Shown in pieces: positions 1-10,053 of a stretch of 43,036 nt of DNA. The position numbers were made by a program, and so were the translations under genes. The number at the start of each line of letters is the position of its first letter. Positions within the stretch are counted from its first letter, which is position 1. The notes under the pieces are model-generated. The model made no database searches. It was not told where the DNA came from and worked only from the letters and a program-made list of their open reading frames with translations. This DNA is from Chrysochromulina tobinii (taxonomy: Eukaryota > Haptophyta > Prymnesiales > Chrysochromulinaceae): the NCBI GenBank assembly GCA_001275005.1, contig JWZX01003086.1, positions 1-43,036 on the forward strand. The letters are read 5' to 3'.

Positions 1-127
1 GCCTAAGGTATTTTGAAGGTACATTTATTTTACATGTACATAGTCCAGTCTTCCCCCTCTTTCTCCCCTCTTTTTCAATTTTTTTATTATCGTTTCACCA
101 GCACCGGAAAAAAGCCGTCCTACCCCC

Positions 128-245
128 TTACCGGTAAAAAGACACCGGGGGGAGCCGGGACACACACGGGACACACGGGACACGCGGACGCACAAAGGCA
201 CACAGACCAAACCACAACCAACCAAACCCACCAACAACAAACACC
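128..245 (+). repeat. Dispersed bipartite upstream repeat, copy 1
   Basis: The core holds GGTAAAAAGACACCGGGG followed by GGAGCCGGGACAC and CACACGGGAC units. A second block rich in ACCACAACCAACC and CCACCAACAAC lies about 75 bp downstream. The same two blocks in the same order recur near 6345-6476 (inverted) and 20351-20470. This copy ends about 50 bp before the first ATG of the fucosyltransferase-like gene. Its function is unknown; it could be a promoter-associated element or a short non-autonomous transposon. Confidence 0.75.
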
Positions 246-292
246 CCGCACGTCAGCGCGGTACACCTGCGATCGGAAAAGAGGCGATCGGG

Positions 293-2204
293 ATGCGATC
301 AACTCTTCTCTTCGCGCATGCGCCAGCGTTCCTCTCGCAATGGCTACCGGACACGCCACACCGCACGCTCGAGGAGCACATGGCACCCACGTATGCCGGC
401 GAGCGCTGCGCTTTTTACCACGTGCGTCGGCTTCAAACGACCAGCCAGCAGCGGCAATGGATGCCGCGGCTCGGCTGGCTCTCCCTGCGATCACCCGACC
501 TGCCCAACCTGACGCTGTCGGACGGTTACGGCACCTCGCGTCAGCAGAAGCTGATCCCGTGCCGTGAGGACGGCGACAACCGCGCGTGGCAGCATCCAGA
601 CGGTTGGAGTGTTTTGCTGTGCGCACCTGTGATGCTCGCTCCGCTCGCACCACCCGGCGGCGCATCAAGCAGCCTGAGCGTGCTCCTGGTGTCCAGCGAC
701 CACAACAACCACGGCTTCTTTGCACAGGTGGAGCGCGTGCTTAACCAGCTGCACACCGCCGACACACTCGGACTGGTCCCCTTTGTCTATCTGGGCCGCA
801 AGGTGGCCGCCGCACCCGACGCCTGCGGCATCGGCGAGAACCAGTACTTCGAGCCGAGCCGCGGTCCGAACGTGTGGGAGTACTACTTCGAGCCTGTGTC
901 AACGTACACGCTCGGCGCGCCAACGTTCCACGGGCGGCCCGTGAAGCTCCTCATCACGCCCGCCGAGGACGCGCGACGCCACTGCATCCGTGAAAGCCGG
1001 GACGCGGTGACAAGCTACTTTGAGTTCAAAAGGTGAGGCGCCGACGCGCGTGCAGCCCTCGACGCGTGCTGCAGGTTGGAAATGCGGGCGCCTGAGACCG
1101 TTCTGCCCTGCCCTGCGCTGCCCTGCGCTGCCCTGCGCTGCCCTGCGCTACCCTGCGCTGCCCTGCGCTGCCCTGCGCTGCCCTGCGCTGCCCTGCGCTG
1201 CCCTGCGCTGCTCGCGTCCACCCTGGCCCCTGACGCGCGGTGACTGTGAGCTCGATTTCGGTGGTAGGTTCGACTCGTCGCTGCATGAGATCCGAACGCG
1301 CGTGCGGCGTATGGGCGCGCGGCTCGTGCACCGTTGGGTGCGCGTCAAGGCGGACGTGCTGGGTGATGTGGCCGCGCTGCTAGCTGAGTGGCGTGGGCGG
1401 AGCAACCATCTGCTGGGCGTGCACCTGCGTGGCACTGACAAAGTGACCCACCCCAAAATCCCGCTCGAAAAGTTTGTGCGGTACATTGATCTCTACATGA
1501 CGGCGCACCCAGGGGCGCTCATCGTGCTCGCCACAGACGATGCCTCATACCACGCGCAGCTCACGGCCAGGTACCCGGGCAACGTGGTGGGTGCGTCGAG
1601 CGGGTACAACACGCGCAACGTTGTGCGAGACCGCACGATCAACGGGTATGCCAAGGGGCGCTCGGGTTTAGTCGATGCACTTCTGCTCGCCCACACAGAT
1701 TTCCTACTGAAGGGGACTTCATCGTTGGCCGAGTTTTCGCTCTGGTACAACCCGAGCCTGATCGAGCGCCACTTGGACTTGCAGATCTGCTGCGAGGGCG
1801 AGCGCTCGCCCGCGTACCAGGCACTGATCCCGCGTTGGGCAAACGGAGAGTACGAACCGCCACCGCTACCGCCCACAGAGACGCCTGAGGCGAAGTTGCT
1901 CGCGCTACAGGTTGCCGCGGGTGTGGCACCTCCGAGCGCCAGTGACTCGTCTGCATCGGATGCGAAGGGCGATCTTGAGGGCGCCCGCCTGCCTCCAGCC
2001 GCCAAGCGCCTTGAGGCGGCAGTTATCGCGGCTAGCGCGCGGCGCAGCGTTTTCGGTAGCGTATCCGGCGACAACGTGTCCATCTCACGACGGCGACGCG
2101 GGCGGCGCGGGCGACGCAGCGAGCGCGAAGCCGCCGCCGGTGAGAACGCGGTGCCGGCCTGGCCGCTCCCAGCGCACGTGCCTTCAGCGGTCCAGCGTCT
2201 TTAA
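293..2204 (+). CDS. Fucosyltransferase-like glycosyltransferase (GT23/NodZ-like), two exons
   Basis: Proposed CDS is join(293..1032,1268..2204), 558 residues. The first open frame reaches a stop at 1034-1036, and the second exon continues in another frame. Splicing AG|GTGAGG at 1032/1033 to GTGGTAG| at 1267 restores the frame as ...FEFKR-FDSSLHEIRTRV. Exon 2 carries GVHLRGTDK (about residues 297-305), matching the H-x-R-x-T-D-K nucleotide-sugar site of FUT8/NodZ-type fucosyltransferases. It also has LATDD and a later DFLLKGTSSLAEF segment equivalent to the family's C-terminal motif. The last 120 or so residues are low-complexity and probably not catalytic. No clear signal anchor is seen, so a 5' exon could be missing. 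Likely role: protein or polysaccharide fucosylation in the Golgi. Donor and acceptor specificity cannot be read from sequence. Confidence 0.72.
1033..1267 (+). other. Intron of the fucosyltransferase-like gene
   Basis: GT-AG intron of 235 nt (GTGAGG ... GTGGTAG). It is inferred because it joins two frames that each carry half of one glycosyltransferase, and the phase matches (phase 2). The AG at 1249-1250 was tested and is out of frame. Nearly half of the intron is a decamer tandem repeat. Confidence 0.7.
1111..1210 (+). repeat. Decamer tandem repeat, 10 copies
   Basis: Ten head-to-tail copies of CCCTGCGCTG, identical except for one base (A at 1150). A related degenerate unit precedes it at 1101-1110. 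It lies entirely inside the inferred intron. Confidence 0.97.
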
Positions 2205-2592
2205 GTACGGTATTATGCGCCGGCTGTATAGAGTCCCTAGGGCGTTGATGACAGTCCTGGTTGTGGACGTTATGTGTGGATGTGAGCGGAGTAGCGGACC
2301 CCAATGGAGTCGAGCAGTGCCGGGAGTCGAAGGCAGAATTCTTTTGAGATTGAGTGCGGCGCGTGTGTGGCGATGGGCGCGAGGAAGCTCTAGTCGTATG
2401 AGCTTCAGCGCTAGTTTCGTCGTTTTAGGTGGAGCTTGTTTAGTTGAAGGGGCATGATTTCGTTTGCGAGGAGCCTGCTAGCCCGGCAAGGGGTCGTGTC
2501 GCACGCGCACCCGCGGCTGCATTAGTACGGCAAGTCGAAGTGTCTCGTCTACGAGACACGTTGACGCTGATCACCCAAAGACCTGCATCGGA
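2205..2592. other. Intergenic region between convergent genes
   Basis: This holds the 3' flanks of the fucosyltransferase-like gene (+) and the lipocalin gene (-). I see no convincing ORF, RNA gene or repeat here. Confidence 0.5.
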
Positions 2593-3270
2593 CTAACATC
2601 CGCTGTGGTCCACTCTCTTCACCTGGCTCGCGTTAATGGGCACACCCAGTGCCTGCGCAACTCGCAGAAGGCTGTTGAAGGTCTCGTCGCCCATGGCGCT
2701 CCCTCGGCCAGCGATGACGAGCTCCGTGACGGGTGGAAGCCGCTTATCTTTGAGGCAGCTGTAGAGTATGAAAGTACTTGGCGTCACGTCAACGAGCGCG
2801 GTCGGTAGCTGGATGAGCTTGCTGCCAGGAAACGACGTCTCCATCTTAGTCCAGATGCCAGTTGACACCTCGTCGGCAGTGTACTGCTCATCAATATGAA
2901 ATGGAATTTGGCCGTACTTTACAGCAAAGTCCGCCGTGATGCCGCCGTGCTGGTCGGTGGTGGTGATGTTTTGTGTTTGGCAGCTCGCTCCGATTTGTGC
3001 GACGTCTTCATAGCCAAGCTCGTACCAGAAGCCACTCATCAGCGATGCCACCTGCTCCTTTGAGCGCGCTGTGACGTTAGCACTGCGTAGGCTAGCCAAG
3101 TCAGGGCACTTGTCCGCGGCCGCCACCGTCTCGACCAAAAGACACCAGACGAGAGCGACTATGCCGACGCACAAATGACGAAAGCGACCATGCCGCGGTT
3201 GGTTCACGTGCACGCTTGGGGAGAAGACCACAAGTCTAATAAAGGCCTTCATTTGCATTTTCGTCGACAT
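2593..3270 (-). CDS. Secreted lipocalin-like protein
   Basis: 225 residues from the ATG at 3270. A hydrophobic segment at about residues 33-51 ending in VAAADKCP looks like a signal peptide, so start at M5 or M7 is also possible. The mature part opens with a G-x-W motif (SGFWYELGYEDVAQIG, about residues 79-94), the N-terminal signature of lipocalins. It is followed by CQTQNIT, alternating beta-strand-like segments, a second cysteine (YSCLKD) and a C-terminal helix ending near a final cysteine, as in apolipoprotein-D-like lipocalins. The length fits the family once the signal peptide is removed. Lipocalins bind small hydrophobic ligands; the ligand cannot be inferred. The next gene, on the same strand, is a glycosyltransferase-like gene with no obvious link. 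Confidence 0.72.
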   Translation of the reverse strand: MSTKMQMKAFIRLVVFSPSVHVNQPRHGRFRHLCVGIVALVWCLLVETVAAADKCPDLASLRSANVTARSKEQVASLMSGFWYELGYEDVAQIGASCQTQNITTTDQHGGITADFAVKYGQIPFHIDEQYTADEVSTGIWTKMETSFPGSKLIQLPTALVDVTPSTFILYSCLKDKRLPPVTELVIAGRGSAMGDETFNSLLRVAQALGVPINASQVKRVDHSGC

Positions 3271-3485
3271 GAGCCTTCACATTCACACGGATTTGAACGC
3301 AAAGGACTCTTTTTTCGTGCGTCTAAAAGCGTCCAGCGCGAAAAGCGTCCGTGCGGCCCCTCGAAAAATTTGAGATTCTTCTGGAAAAGCGCTATCCGTT
3401 CCTAAGGGTAAAAAGTATACGTGGTCATAGAGCAAGGATTCAGACATCTTGCGCGGTAGTGCAGACGCGCCGTCGTGGGCAACCT

Positions 3486-4676
3486 CTAGGCTTTCGACGC
3501 CCCAGGAGCTGGACTGCTTTTGTGCGGCGGCGGTGGCGGATCCCTACTCAGATTCTCAAAATTGTCCCACATTACGGGGATGGGCGCGAACACGGTAAAT
3601 CGTGAGTCGATCCTGTACGAGTGAATCCACTGTACAGGCTCGAGTTGCAGATGAACATACAAGAAGCACTCCTGGATGGCATAGCTCCCACACCAGAACT
3701 TCACGGCATCTCGAATGGATTGGTTGACGTTCGGGCACGAAAGAGTTTCTGCCCTGAAGAGTGCATCTGCCCGTGCACGTGGTGCTATGACAAACTGGTC
3801 ATCCATGAAATAAGTTCCGAGTGGGCATCCCCCGTTAATGGCCCATGAATTATGCGTGTTCATCGAGTAAAAGGAGACGGGCACTCGATGAGTGACCGGC
3901 GCGCACCGCACGCGAGCATAGACCAGCGTCTCCGTGCTTTGCGTCTGAAAGGTTGACCTCTGGCCGACTCGCATACTCACGAGGGGCGGTGCATCAGTGA
4001 AGGGCCAGTCGTCCCGAGCTTTGACCACAAATTCGAACTTGAGACTCGTGAAGCGCCCCGCCAGTGGACTCTTCGATCTCCACTGGGACTCGAACTCTTC
4101 GATCTCCTTCACTCGCGCAAAGCATGCAGCAGCCTTCACCCATTGCACATAGAAGGAACGATAATTCGCATCAAGAGCCACGGGACACTTCACATCGTCT
4201 CGGGACTGGTTGCCCCAGGAACAGACTTTCCGTGCCCAAATCCAAGGTTGCTGGTTGTGTAGCGGTGTGTCTATCGGCAGGCCACTTGTGTCGCCACACC
4301 GACGCGCAACAGCCTGCGACACGTTGACTGGACAATACACCTCATGCACGTTCGAATGAGGCAGGTGCCAAATCTCTCGAATGCTTCTCGCCGTCCAATT
4401 CATGTCAGCCTTGGCAGCGTCATTTGCAAGGATGACATGAAGCCCATCCCATGAGGGCGCGCCCAGCATCAACTTACGCGCAAATCCAGCTTGCTGTGTC
4501 CAGTGTGCGACAGCCTTTGCATCACCCGAACCACCTCGTAGCTTGCCCGGCAGGCACAGAGCAGCAAACAGCGGCGGCGGATCTCGTGGTGGGTTCGCCA
4601 TCTCTGAAAAGGTCAGCCATCTCCGAAAAAGGTCACCTCCGAAAAGGTCAGCTCCGCCCAGTCTCTTAAACTTCAT
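3486..4676 (-). CDS. Glycosyltransferase-like protein, probably lumenal
   Basis: 396 residues from the ATG at 4676. The open frame extends to 4694 only via a non-ATG codon, and M at 4601 (MANPPRDPPP) is an alternative start. The opening ALCLPGKLRG, the later KARDDWPF (about residue 220), the VYARVRC segment and MDDQFVIAPRARADALF (about residue 290) resemble algal and plant glycosyltransferase-like proteins in which an R-D-D/D-D-Q core sits in a Rossmann-type fold. Several N-x-S/T sites and paired cysteines suggest a secretory-pathway protein, but no signal anchor is visible, so an upstream exon may be missing. The first 30 residues come from a short direct repeat of AAGGTCA/CTCCGAAAA units at 4605-4665 and may not be conserved. 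Family assignment rests on motif resemblance only. Confidence 0.55.
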   Translation of the reverse strand: MKFKRLGGADLFGGDLFRRWLTFSEMANPPRDPPPLFAALCLPGKLRGGSGDAKAVAHWTQQAGFARKLMLGAPSWDGLHVILANDAAKADMNWTARSIREIWHLPHSNVHEVYCPVNVSQAVARRCGDTSGLPIDTPLHNQQPWIWARKVCSWGNQSRDDVKCPVALDANYRSFYVQWVKAAACFARVKEIEEFESQWRSKSPLAGRFTSLKFEFVVKARDDWPFTDAPPLVSMRVGQRSTFQTQSTETLVYARVRCAPVTHRVPVSFYSMNTHNSWAINGGCPLGTYFMDDQFVIAPRARADALFRAETLSCPNVNQSIRDAVKFWCGSYAIQECFLYVHLQLEPVQWIHSYRIDSRFTVFAPIPVMWDNFENLSRDPPPPPHKSSPAPGASKA

Positions 4677-4817
4677 GGCCACACAGGGCCACAAGAACTT
4701 TCAGTTGAACCACACACGCGAGCGCGCACCGGCCAGCTACTAAAGTTGTAGGTCAATTCCGTCTGTGTTTCACGCTTTTTAAAGGGCACCATTTTGGAAC
4801 CGCAAACGGCAGAGACA

Positions 4818-5970
4818 TCATCCATCACCCTGACCCTCCTCGTTCACCGACGCCGCATTCCAATACCGCATCCCATACTCGCACCCGAGCTCCATCGGCT
4901 CCGTATTGACAAACGTCACGTCCCGCGAGAGCGTCGAGACGGGCCTCGTCGGGCGCAGCTCGCTCGGCCGTTCGGGGTTGCGCTCCATGCGCTGAACGAG
5001 AACGAGCTACGGAACGAGACTCACACACGCCGCGGTGAGCGAGAGCGCCCAGCGCCAGACAACGGAGGTGGTTCGCACGCGGGTCAAGGACGGGCACCCG
5101 GGCACCCGGGCACGGTTCAAAGCGCCTACGAAAGCTGACAAGGTTGCGCTCGGACGAGTCGGTGCCATAGCCATCGGCCGCGTTCACGGATGCGCCCGGC
5201 ATTGCGAGGTCGTTGCTGAACTGGCCGATGTTCATAATGCTCAGCGCGCCTTGATCTGTGTGGGGCACGAAATATCGAGCGCCCGCCCACTCGGGGTCGG
5301 CTTCGATGGCTTGCACCTCTCCCGTGTGGGCGTCGCGCACGATGGTATGGCCCGCAATGGCCTCGACGTCCGCGCCTGTCGCGAGCAGGCTCGCGACAGT
5401 GTGCAACTCACGCTCAAAGAAGAAGCTGGTGAGCGCTGTCTTCAGCCAGAAACCGACTGTCTTGCCACCAAGCTCATCGGGCGACGCCATCATCTGGCCG
5501 TGCGCGTAGCCGCACATGGCGACACCCTCATTCAGTGTGACTGACTCGACGCCCTCTGCGAGCCGCACGAAGAGCCCAAGGCCTGCTTGGCCGTCGCCGC
5601 CGCTCGCCAGCGACTCGGCCACCTCAAGTATGAGGCCGACTTCTGGGAGCTCAATGGAGCACACGACGCCGCGCAGCGTCTCACCAGGTGCCGGCGTGGG
5701 TCCTTGATAGGGTGGCGGCGCTGGCTCCTCGAGCTCGACCGTGTCCGCGGCGTCGGCGAGAGCGATCAGCTCATCGTCAGACATCGCCATCAGTGCCTGC
5801 TCCTCCTCCGTGAGGTCTTCGGCCTGCTCTGCACTGATCTCGTCGGCCCATTGAGGAGCGCACAAGCAGATAGCTCGAACTGGAAGCGCCAGCTGCGTTC
5901 CGCGCTGCTGAATGCACGGCGTGCGAGCAACGAGGGCCAGCGCTGCAGCCGCCACGAGCAAAGATGCCAT
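4818..5970 (-). CDS. SET-like domain protein with N-terminal targeting peptide, two exons
   Basis: Proposed CDS is complement(join(4818..5006,5140..5970)), 339 residues. The unspliced frame runs on into low-quality Arg/Ala-rich sequence. A GT-AG splice in phase 0 (exon end at 5140, intron 5139 to 5007) brings in LVLVQRMERNP...RDVTFVN..EPMELGCEYGMRYWN, whose end matches the C-terminal E-x-x-x-x-YG-x-x-YW element of SET folds. Exon 1 has the N-terminal SET strand (AGLGLFVRLAEG, about residue 128) and MNIGQFSNDLA (about residue 250) at the position of the SET N-H motif. The start MASLLVAAAALALVARTPC looks like a signal peptide, so a secretory or plastid location is likely; the upstream ATG at 6045 is less convincing. 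The usual N-H is replaced by N-D, so methyltransferase activity is uncertain. An acceptor at 4992 is also in frame. Confidence 0.65.
5007..5139 (-). other. Inferred intron of the SET-like gene
   Basis: 133-nt GT-AG intron (GTCAGC ... CCGTAG on the minus strand), phase 0. It is inferred because downstream sequence in the shifted frame completes the SET fold. It contains a short GGGTGCCC tandem repeat. Confidence 0.5.
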
Positions 5971-6194
5971 GTCAACGCCCGACCTGAACAAGTGTGAATC
6001 TGTGTGTGAATTTAAAACAGGACCACACAGTACAGCGGCGCTCATGCGGGCGCGTCCCCGGGGGGGGGCGCTTACATGACTACTGGCAACAGGCCAGCAA
6101 GCGGGGCGCCGCTAAGGCGTGTGTGCGGTAGGAATACAGAAGTCCTTGTGAAGATGTGAACCTGGTTGAACCCCCGGTCGTTGGTTGGGACCCC

Positions 6195-6258
6195 GGTTAC
6201 GGTAAAAAGACACCGGGGGGAGCCGGGGGTGTTGGGACACACACGGGGCGACACGGGA
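6195..6258 (+). repeat. Dispersed upstream repeat, copy 2
   Basis: Core GGTAAAAAGACACCGGGG then GGAGCCGGGGGTG and ACACACGGGG. It lies in the divergent intergenic region between the SET-like gene and the gelsolin/polycystin-like gene. The second block is not obvious. Confidence 0.7.
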
Positions 6259-6292
6259 ATTTACCGGTACAACTTTGATGAAAAACTCCTGC

Positions 6293-6331
6293 TACCGGTA
6301 CCGGTAAAAAGACACCGGGGGGAGCCGGGAC
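6293..6331 (+). repeat. Dispersed upstream repeat, copy 3 (core only)
   Basis: TACCGGTACCGGTAAAAAG followed by ACACCGGGGGGAGCCGGGA. It runs directly into CCGGTACCGGTAAGG and then the far end of copy 4, so copies 3 and 4 face each other. Confidence 0.7.
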
Positions 6332-6344
6332 CGGTACCGGTAAG

Positions 6345-6476
6345 GAACGTTGTTCGTGGGTTTGGATGGTTGTGAGGTTCGTCTGTGCGGTCCGTACGTG
6401 TCCACAGACGCGTGCACAGACACACATTCACATTCACACCAGGTGTCCCGGCTCCCCCGGTGTATTTTTACCGGTA
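6345..6476 (-). repeat. Dispersed bipartite upstream repeat, copy 4 (inverted)
   Basis: Read on the minus strand: ACCGGTAAAAATACACCGG, then GGAGCCGGGACACC and, about 90 bp on, AGACGAACCTCACAACCATC. The second block matches AGACGAACCTCACAACTATC of copy 5. It ends about 75 bp before the ATG of the gelsolin/polycystin-like gene. Confidence 0.75.
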
Positions 6477-6552
6477 ACGAAACAACTTCCATACTGTACA
6501 GTACCGGTAAACTGTTTCCTCCCATACACACGCTCGTGAGGACGGAGTGGGG

Positions 6553-7988
6553 ATGGAAGCAGTCGTGAACGCCACCTCGCCGCCCTCGCTGCCACCCGCC
6601 CCCTTGCGGCCGCTGATGGAGTTGCTGGCCTCCCTCATCACCTTCCTCTCCACCTTCCACACTACGTTACTTGCCGCCATCGCCTCCACCTCCACTACCA
6701 CCAAATCAGCTCCAACCTTCTCTGCCGCCAACCCCGCCACTGACAAGCATGCACTCGAGTGCGCGCTGGACCCAGTGAGATCATGGCACTCGGTGCGCCT
6801 CATCTGGTACTGCATCCTCTTTGTGGTGGGCATGCTCATCGTGCTGCTCAGCAACGCAGTGCGCCGTGATCGGCGCCAGGTGCGCGACACGCTCGCCCTG
6901 CTTACCCCTGAGCAGAGCTGGATCTTGCGAAGGCGGTTGCGCGCCGCAACGCCTGCTTCCGCAAAAGCTGCGCCTGCATCGAACAGGCGGTTGCGTGTCG
7001 CAACGCCTGTGTCCGCGAAAGCTGCGCCTGCATCGAACACGGCCGTCGTCGTCGGCGCCATTGACAAAGTACCAGCCCTCACCAAGGCGATAGGCGGCGG
7101 TATGACGAAACTGATCAAGTTGAGTGATGCATCTGGCAAGCTGAAGACCACCGAGGTGGCGGCCGAGAGGCTTGATCGTTCAATGCTCGTCACTGACGAT
7201 GTCTTCATCCTGGACACTGGCTCCGAGATCTTTGTGTGGGTGGGGAAGGGGGCAACGCCCAAGGAGAAGCGTGGTGGGCTCGCAAACGGCGTCGCGTACG
7301 CCGAGCAGTCTGAACGACCCAAGGGGACGCGGGTGCTCAAGGTCATGGAGGGTTCAGAGCCAACGACCTTCAAAGCCAACTTTAAGGACTGGGACACGTG
7401 GGCCCCGCAGAGTGACTCGATGAAGCGTCTCGAGTCGAAGAAGATCAGAGAGCCATTTGCGGCAGCAGCGAGCAGCAACAGTACTCGTAGTAGCAGCACC
7501 AGCACCAGCACCAGCATCATCAGCACCATCAGTGGCGGCGGCGGCGGCGGCAGTGTCGGCGGCACGTCGATGGTCGTCGCCGAGGACCTACAGGACGCGC
7601 CCGATCCGGGCGCGGTCTTCGACGCAATCCTGAGCAGCACGAGCGCCACGGACACGCGCACCATCAGTGAGATCGGGGACTACCTCATAAGTCAGTGCAC
7701 GATGAAGCTCGCGCTCGTGCCTCGGGTCCTCCGCATGATCGACGCCAACGGCGACGGGATCATCGACCGTGGCGAGTTTATCAAAGCCCACGAGGCGGGT
7801 ATCTTTGTGTCCAAGGTACCGGCGGCAAGGACCGCAGCGGCACGGGCAGGGCGTGCGCCGCCAACCTCGGCGATACCCATCAAGCTTGCGTCAGCCTCCA
7901 CTTCGCCACCGCCATCGCCACCCGTTGCTTCTGACATGGAGAATGAGACAACAACAGCGACAGAAACCGTGTTGGATCGCACGGAGGA

Positions 7989-8032
<44 letters not shown>

Positions 8033-10053
8033 TGAGCGTTGCCAATGCAGACAATACGCCCGACAAAGCATCGGCACGTGTAGCCAGGTCTCTCCTTCCA
8101 GCATTGAATCGAGTAGTCACCGACGAGAAGATGGCGTCCTATCCCAAGGAAATCGAGAAGCTGAAGACAGAGAACGCCAAATTGGATCGTGACATCGACG
8201 AGCTGATGGAATCAGACGATTTGGAAAGGGTGACTACCTTGATGAGTGAGCGGCGGCGCAACCGCACTAGGATCTCTGATCTCGAGGGAGAGCTTCAGCA
8301 TGCTCTGAAGTCCGCCCCTTTGCCGCCGGCCGCCAACTTCGCCATTCCTGCCCTGGCACGAGTACTGGCCATATCACCAAAGATAGCACCAAACCAGGCC
8401 AATACACGGGTCGATTTGCAGGTACCACTGTTCAGCCAGCGCTGTCACGAGGACGATGATTCGGTTTGGAAGCGCCTGTGCATCGCGTGCACACACAATC
8501 ATTCGCTGACTGCAGGCATCTTTACACTGGGCGCACCGGGCTTCACACGCGCCCAGACGGTGATGATCCTGGCCAACGTCTTCGCCTTCGAGCTCGTCAT
8601 GCTGTCCCTCTTGTACTCTGCGCCAGAGCCGCTACCCGTAGATCACGTCATCGGGCACCCTCCGGTTGAGGCGGTGCCCGCCGCTGTCATCAACCCGGCA
8701 GCCATCTTCTTCTCGGCCTGCGTCGTGGCCGCCATGTGCATCCCGGCGTCTGTAATCTTCGCGGGGGTCTTTGACCCGATCATTTTCCTCAGGGTGCCCA
8801 AGAACCGACTGTGGCTGACCTTTTGCTGGCCGTATTGGTTTGTCTGGATGCGCCTCAAGGGATGGCTGTGCCCCAAGAGACCCAAGGTCACCGTCTCCGA
8901 CGCTCGAGAGGCCGCCGCCGAGCAGCAGGTCAGCAGTACCATCGTTGAATCCTTTGTGCCCGACGCACCTGACGATGGGGCACAACTCGAGGTCAAGGGT
9001 GACCCCAAGCCCGACTCCGATTCCAGCGAGCTCGGATTCAAAATACCAGAAATCAACGGCATCATGACCAACCTGGGCTCGCTGTTAGCCTCGCCTCATC
9101 TCGCCTCAGCCTTGATGAATGCAGAGGAATTCGTCGAAGAATGGGATGCTGATGGTGACGGAGCGATCGACAAGACTGAGTTTCGCGCAGCGGTCGCGGC
9201 GCTTGGATACCACGCTCCCCACAAAGACGTCGATGAGGTCTTCGCAACGCTCGACTCGAACGGCGGTGGCAAGATCGAATTCGACGAGCTCGATGGTGCT
9301 ATAGTCTCGGCAGTGTCGGAGGCGGCCAGGATGGAGCTGAAACAGCCGAGGGCGGCGCCTGCGGCTGAACGTGCTCAGAAGCGCAAGGTTGAGCAGACGG
9401 TCGATCGCCTGAGAACGCCTCGAGGGCCCGGAGCTCGGCTCCAAAATAGCTTGAGAAAGGCGGCACGTGCTGAGGCCGCCGTGGCTGCGTTGAGCCGCAC
9501 CAGGGTATCCCTGGCAGCATCGCCGCCCCCGTCTCCATCTCCTTTGCATCCTCGCGGCTCTACCGTTCAAATGTCTGATTCTCCATCCGCTCCCGGCGAG
9601 ACTTGCTTTTCTGCTGGCGACTTGTCGCCGAGCGCTGTTCAGCTTTCTGACTCTCCATCCGTTCCCGGCGAGACTCGCTTTTCTGCTGGCGAATCGTCGC
9701 CGAGGGCCGTATCGAATGAGAGCATCAACGAGGGGCTACTTAAGGCGTCGCTCACGTACTCGTGGGGGAACAAGGACTGGGCCGCCGTGAAGAAGATCCT
9801 GCTGAGCTGGACTCTGTCGCTCTCGCTGTTCGTGATAGCGTGCTTCTTCTTCTTGTTGTACGGCTGCCAGCTCTTTGAGCCCCAGGAGCAGCAGCACCAG
9901 CACCAGCAGCAGGAGAGTGACGATGGAGCAGGCAATCCTTACGAGCTCATCTACGCGTGGGCCATCTCCTGTTTCCTGCGGTTTCTGTTTCTTGAGCCTG
10001 CGCTCATCCTCGCAAGGAAGGGACTGCCCATGCTGTTTGCCTGGGCAGGATAG
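6553..10053 (+). CDS. Gelsolin-like / EF-hand / polycystin-type transmembrane protein
   Basis: 1166 residues from the first ATG (6553). Order: a lone N-terminal membrane segment (about 80-100); a gelsolin-like repeat (about 186-282, KLIKLSDASGK ... DVFILDTGSEIFVWVGKGA ... FKANFKDW); an EF-hand loop DANGDGIIDRGE (about 396); a poly-Thr tract; a short coiled coil; then a polycystin-1-like transmembrane part starting HNHSLTAGIF..FTRAQ (about 655-740). Two further EF-hand-like loops follow (DADGDGAIDKTE and the weaker DSNGGGKIEFDE, about 855-920). Last come two more membrane segments (about 1084-1103 and 1130-1155) with SWTLSLSLFVIACFFFLLYG and FLFLEPALILARKGLP. It stops where polycystin-1 proteins would continue into the channel half, so pore formation is doubtful. 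Two 18-20-residue direct duplications are present (about 127-163 and near 995-1055). Possible role: calcium-dependent coupling of membrane and actin, an inference. Confidence 0.72.
7988..8033 (+). repeat. ACG trinucleotide repeat (poly-Thr)
   Basis: An uninterrupted run of ACG units encoding about 14 consecutive threonines inside the gelsolin/polycystin-like gene, between the first EF-hand and the coiled coil. Confidence 0.95.

Noticed and set aside
128-245. Telomere-like or satellite repeat at the window edge
   Set aside because: The CACACGGGAC units are few and the same element recurs inside the window beside genes, so it is dispersed and not telomeric.
1111-1210. Possible CRISPR-like array
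   Set aside because: The 10-bp units abut with no spacers; it is a simple tandem repeat in an intron of a eukaryotic gene.
6468-7664. 398-codon minus-strand frame opposite the gelsolin/polycystin-like gene
   Set aside because: Antisense shadow; no domain, and it runs into repeat copy 4.
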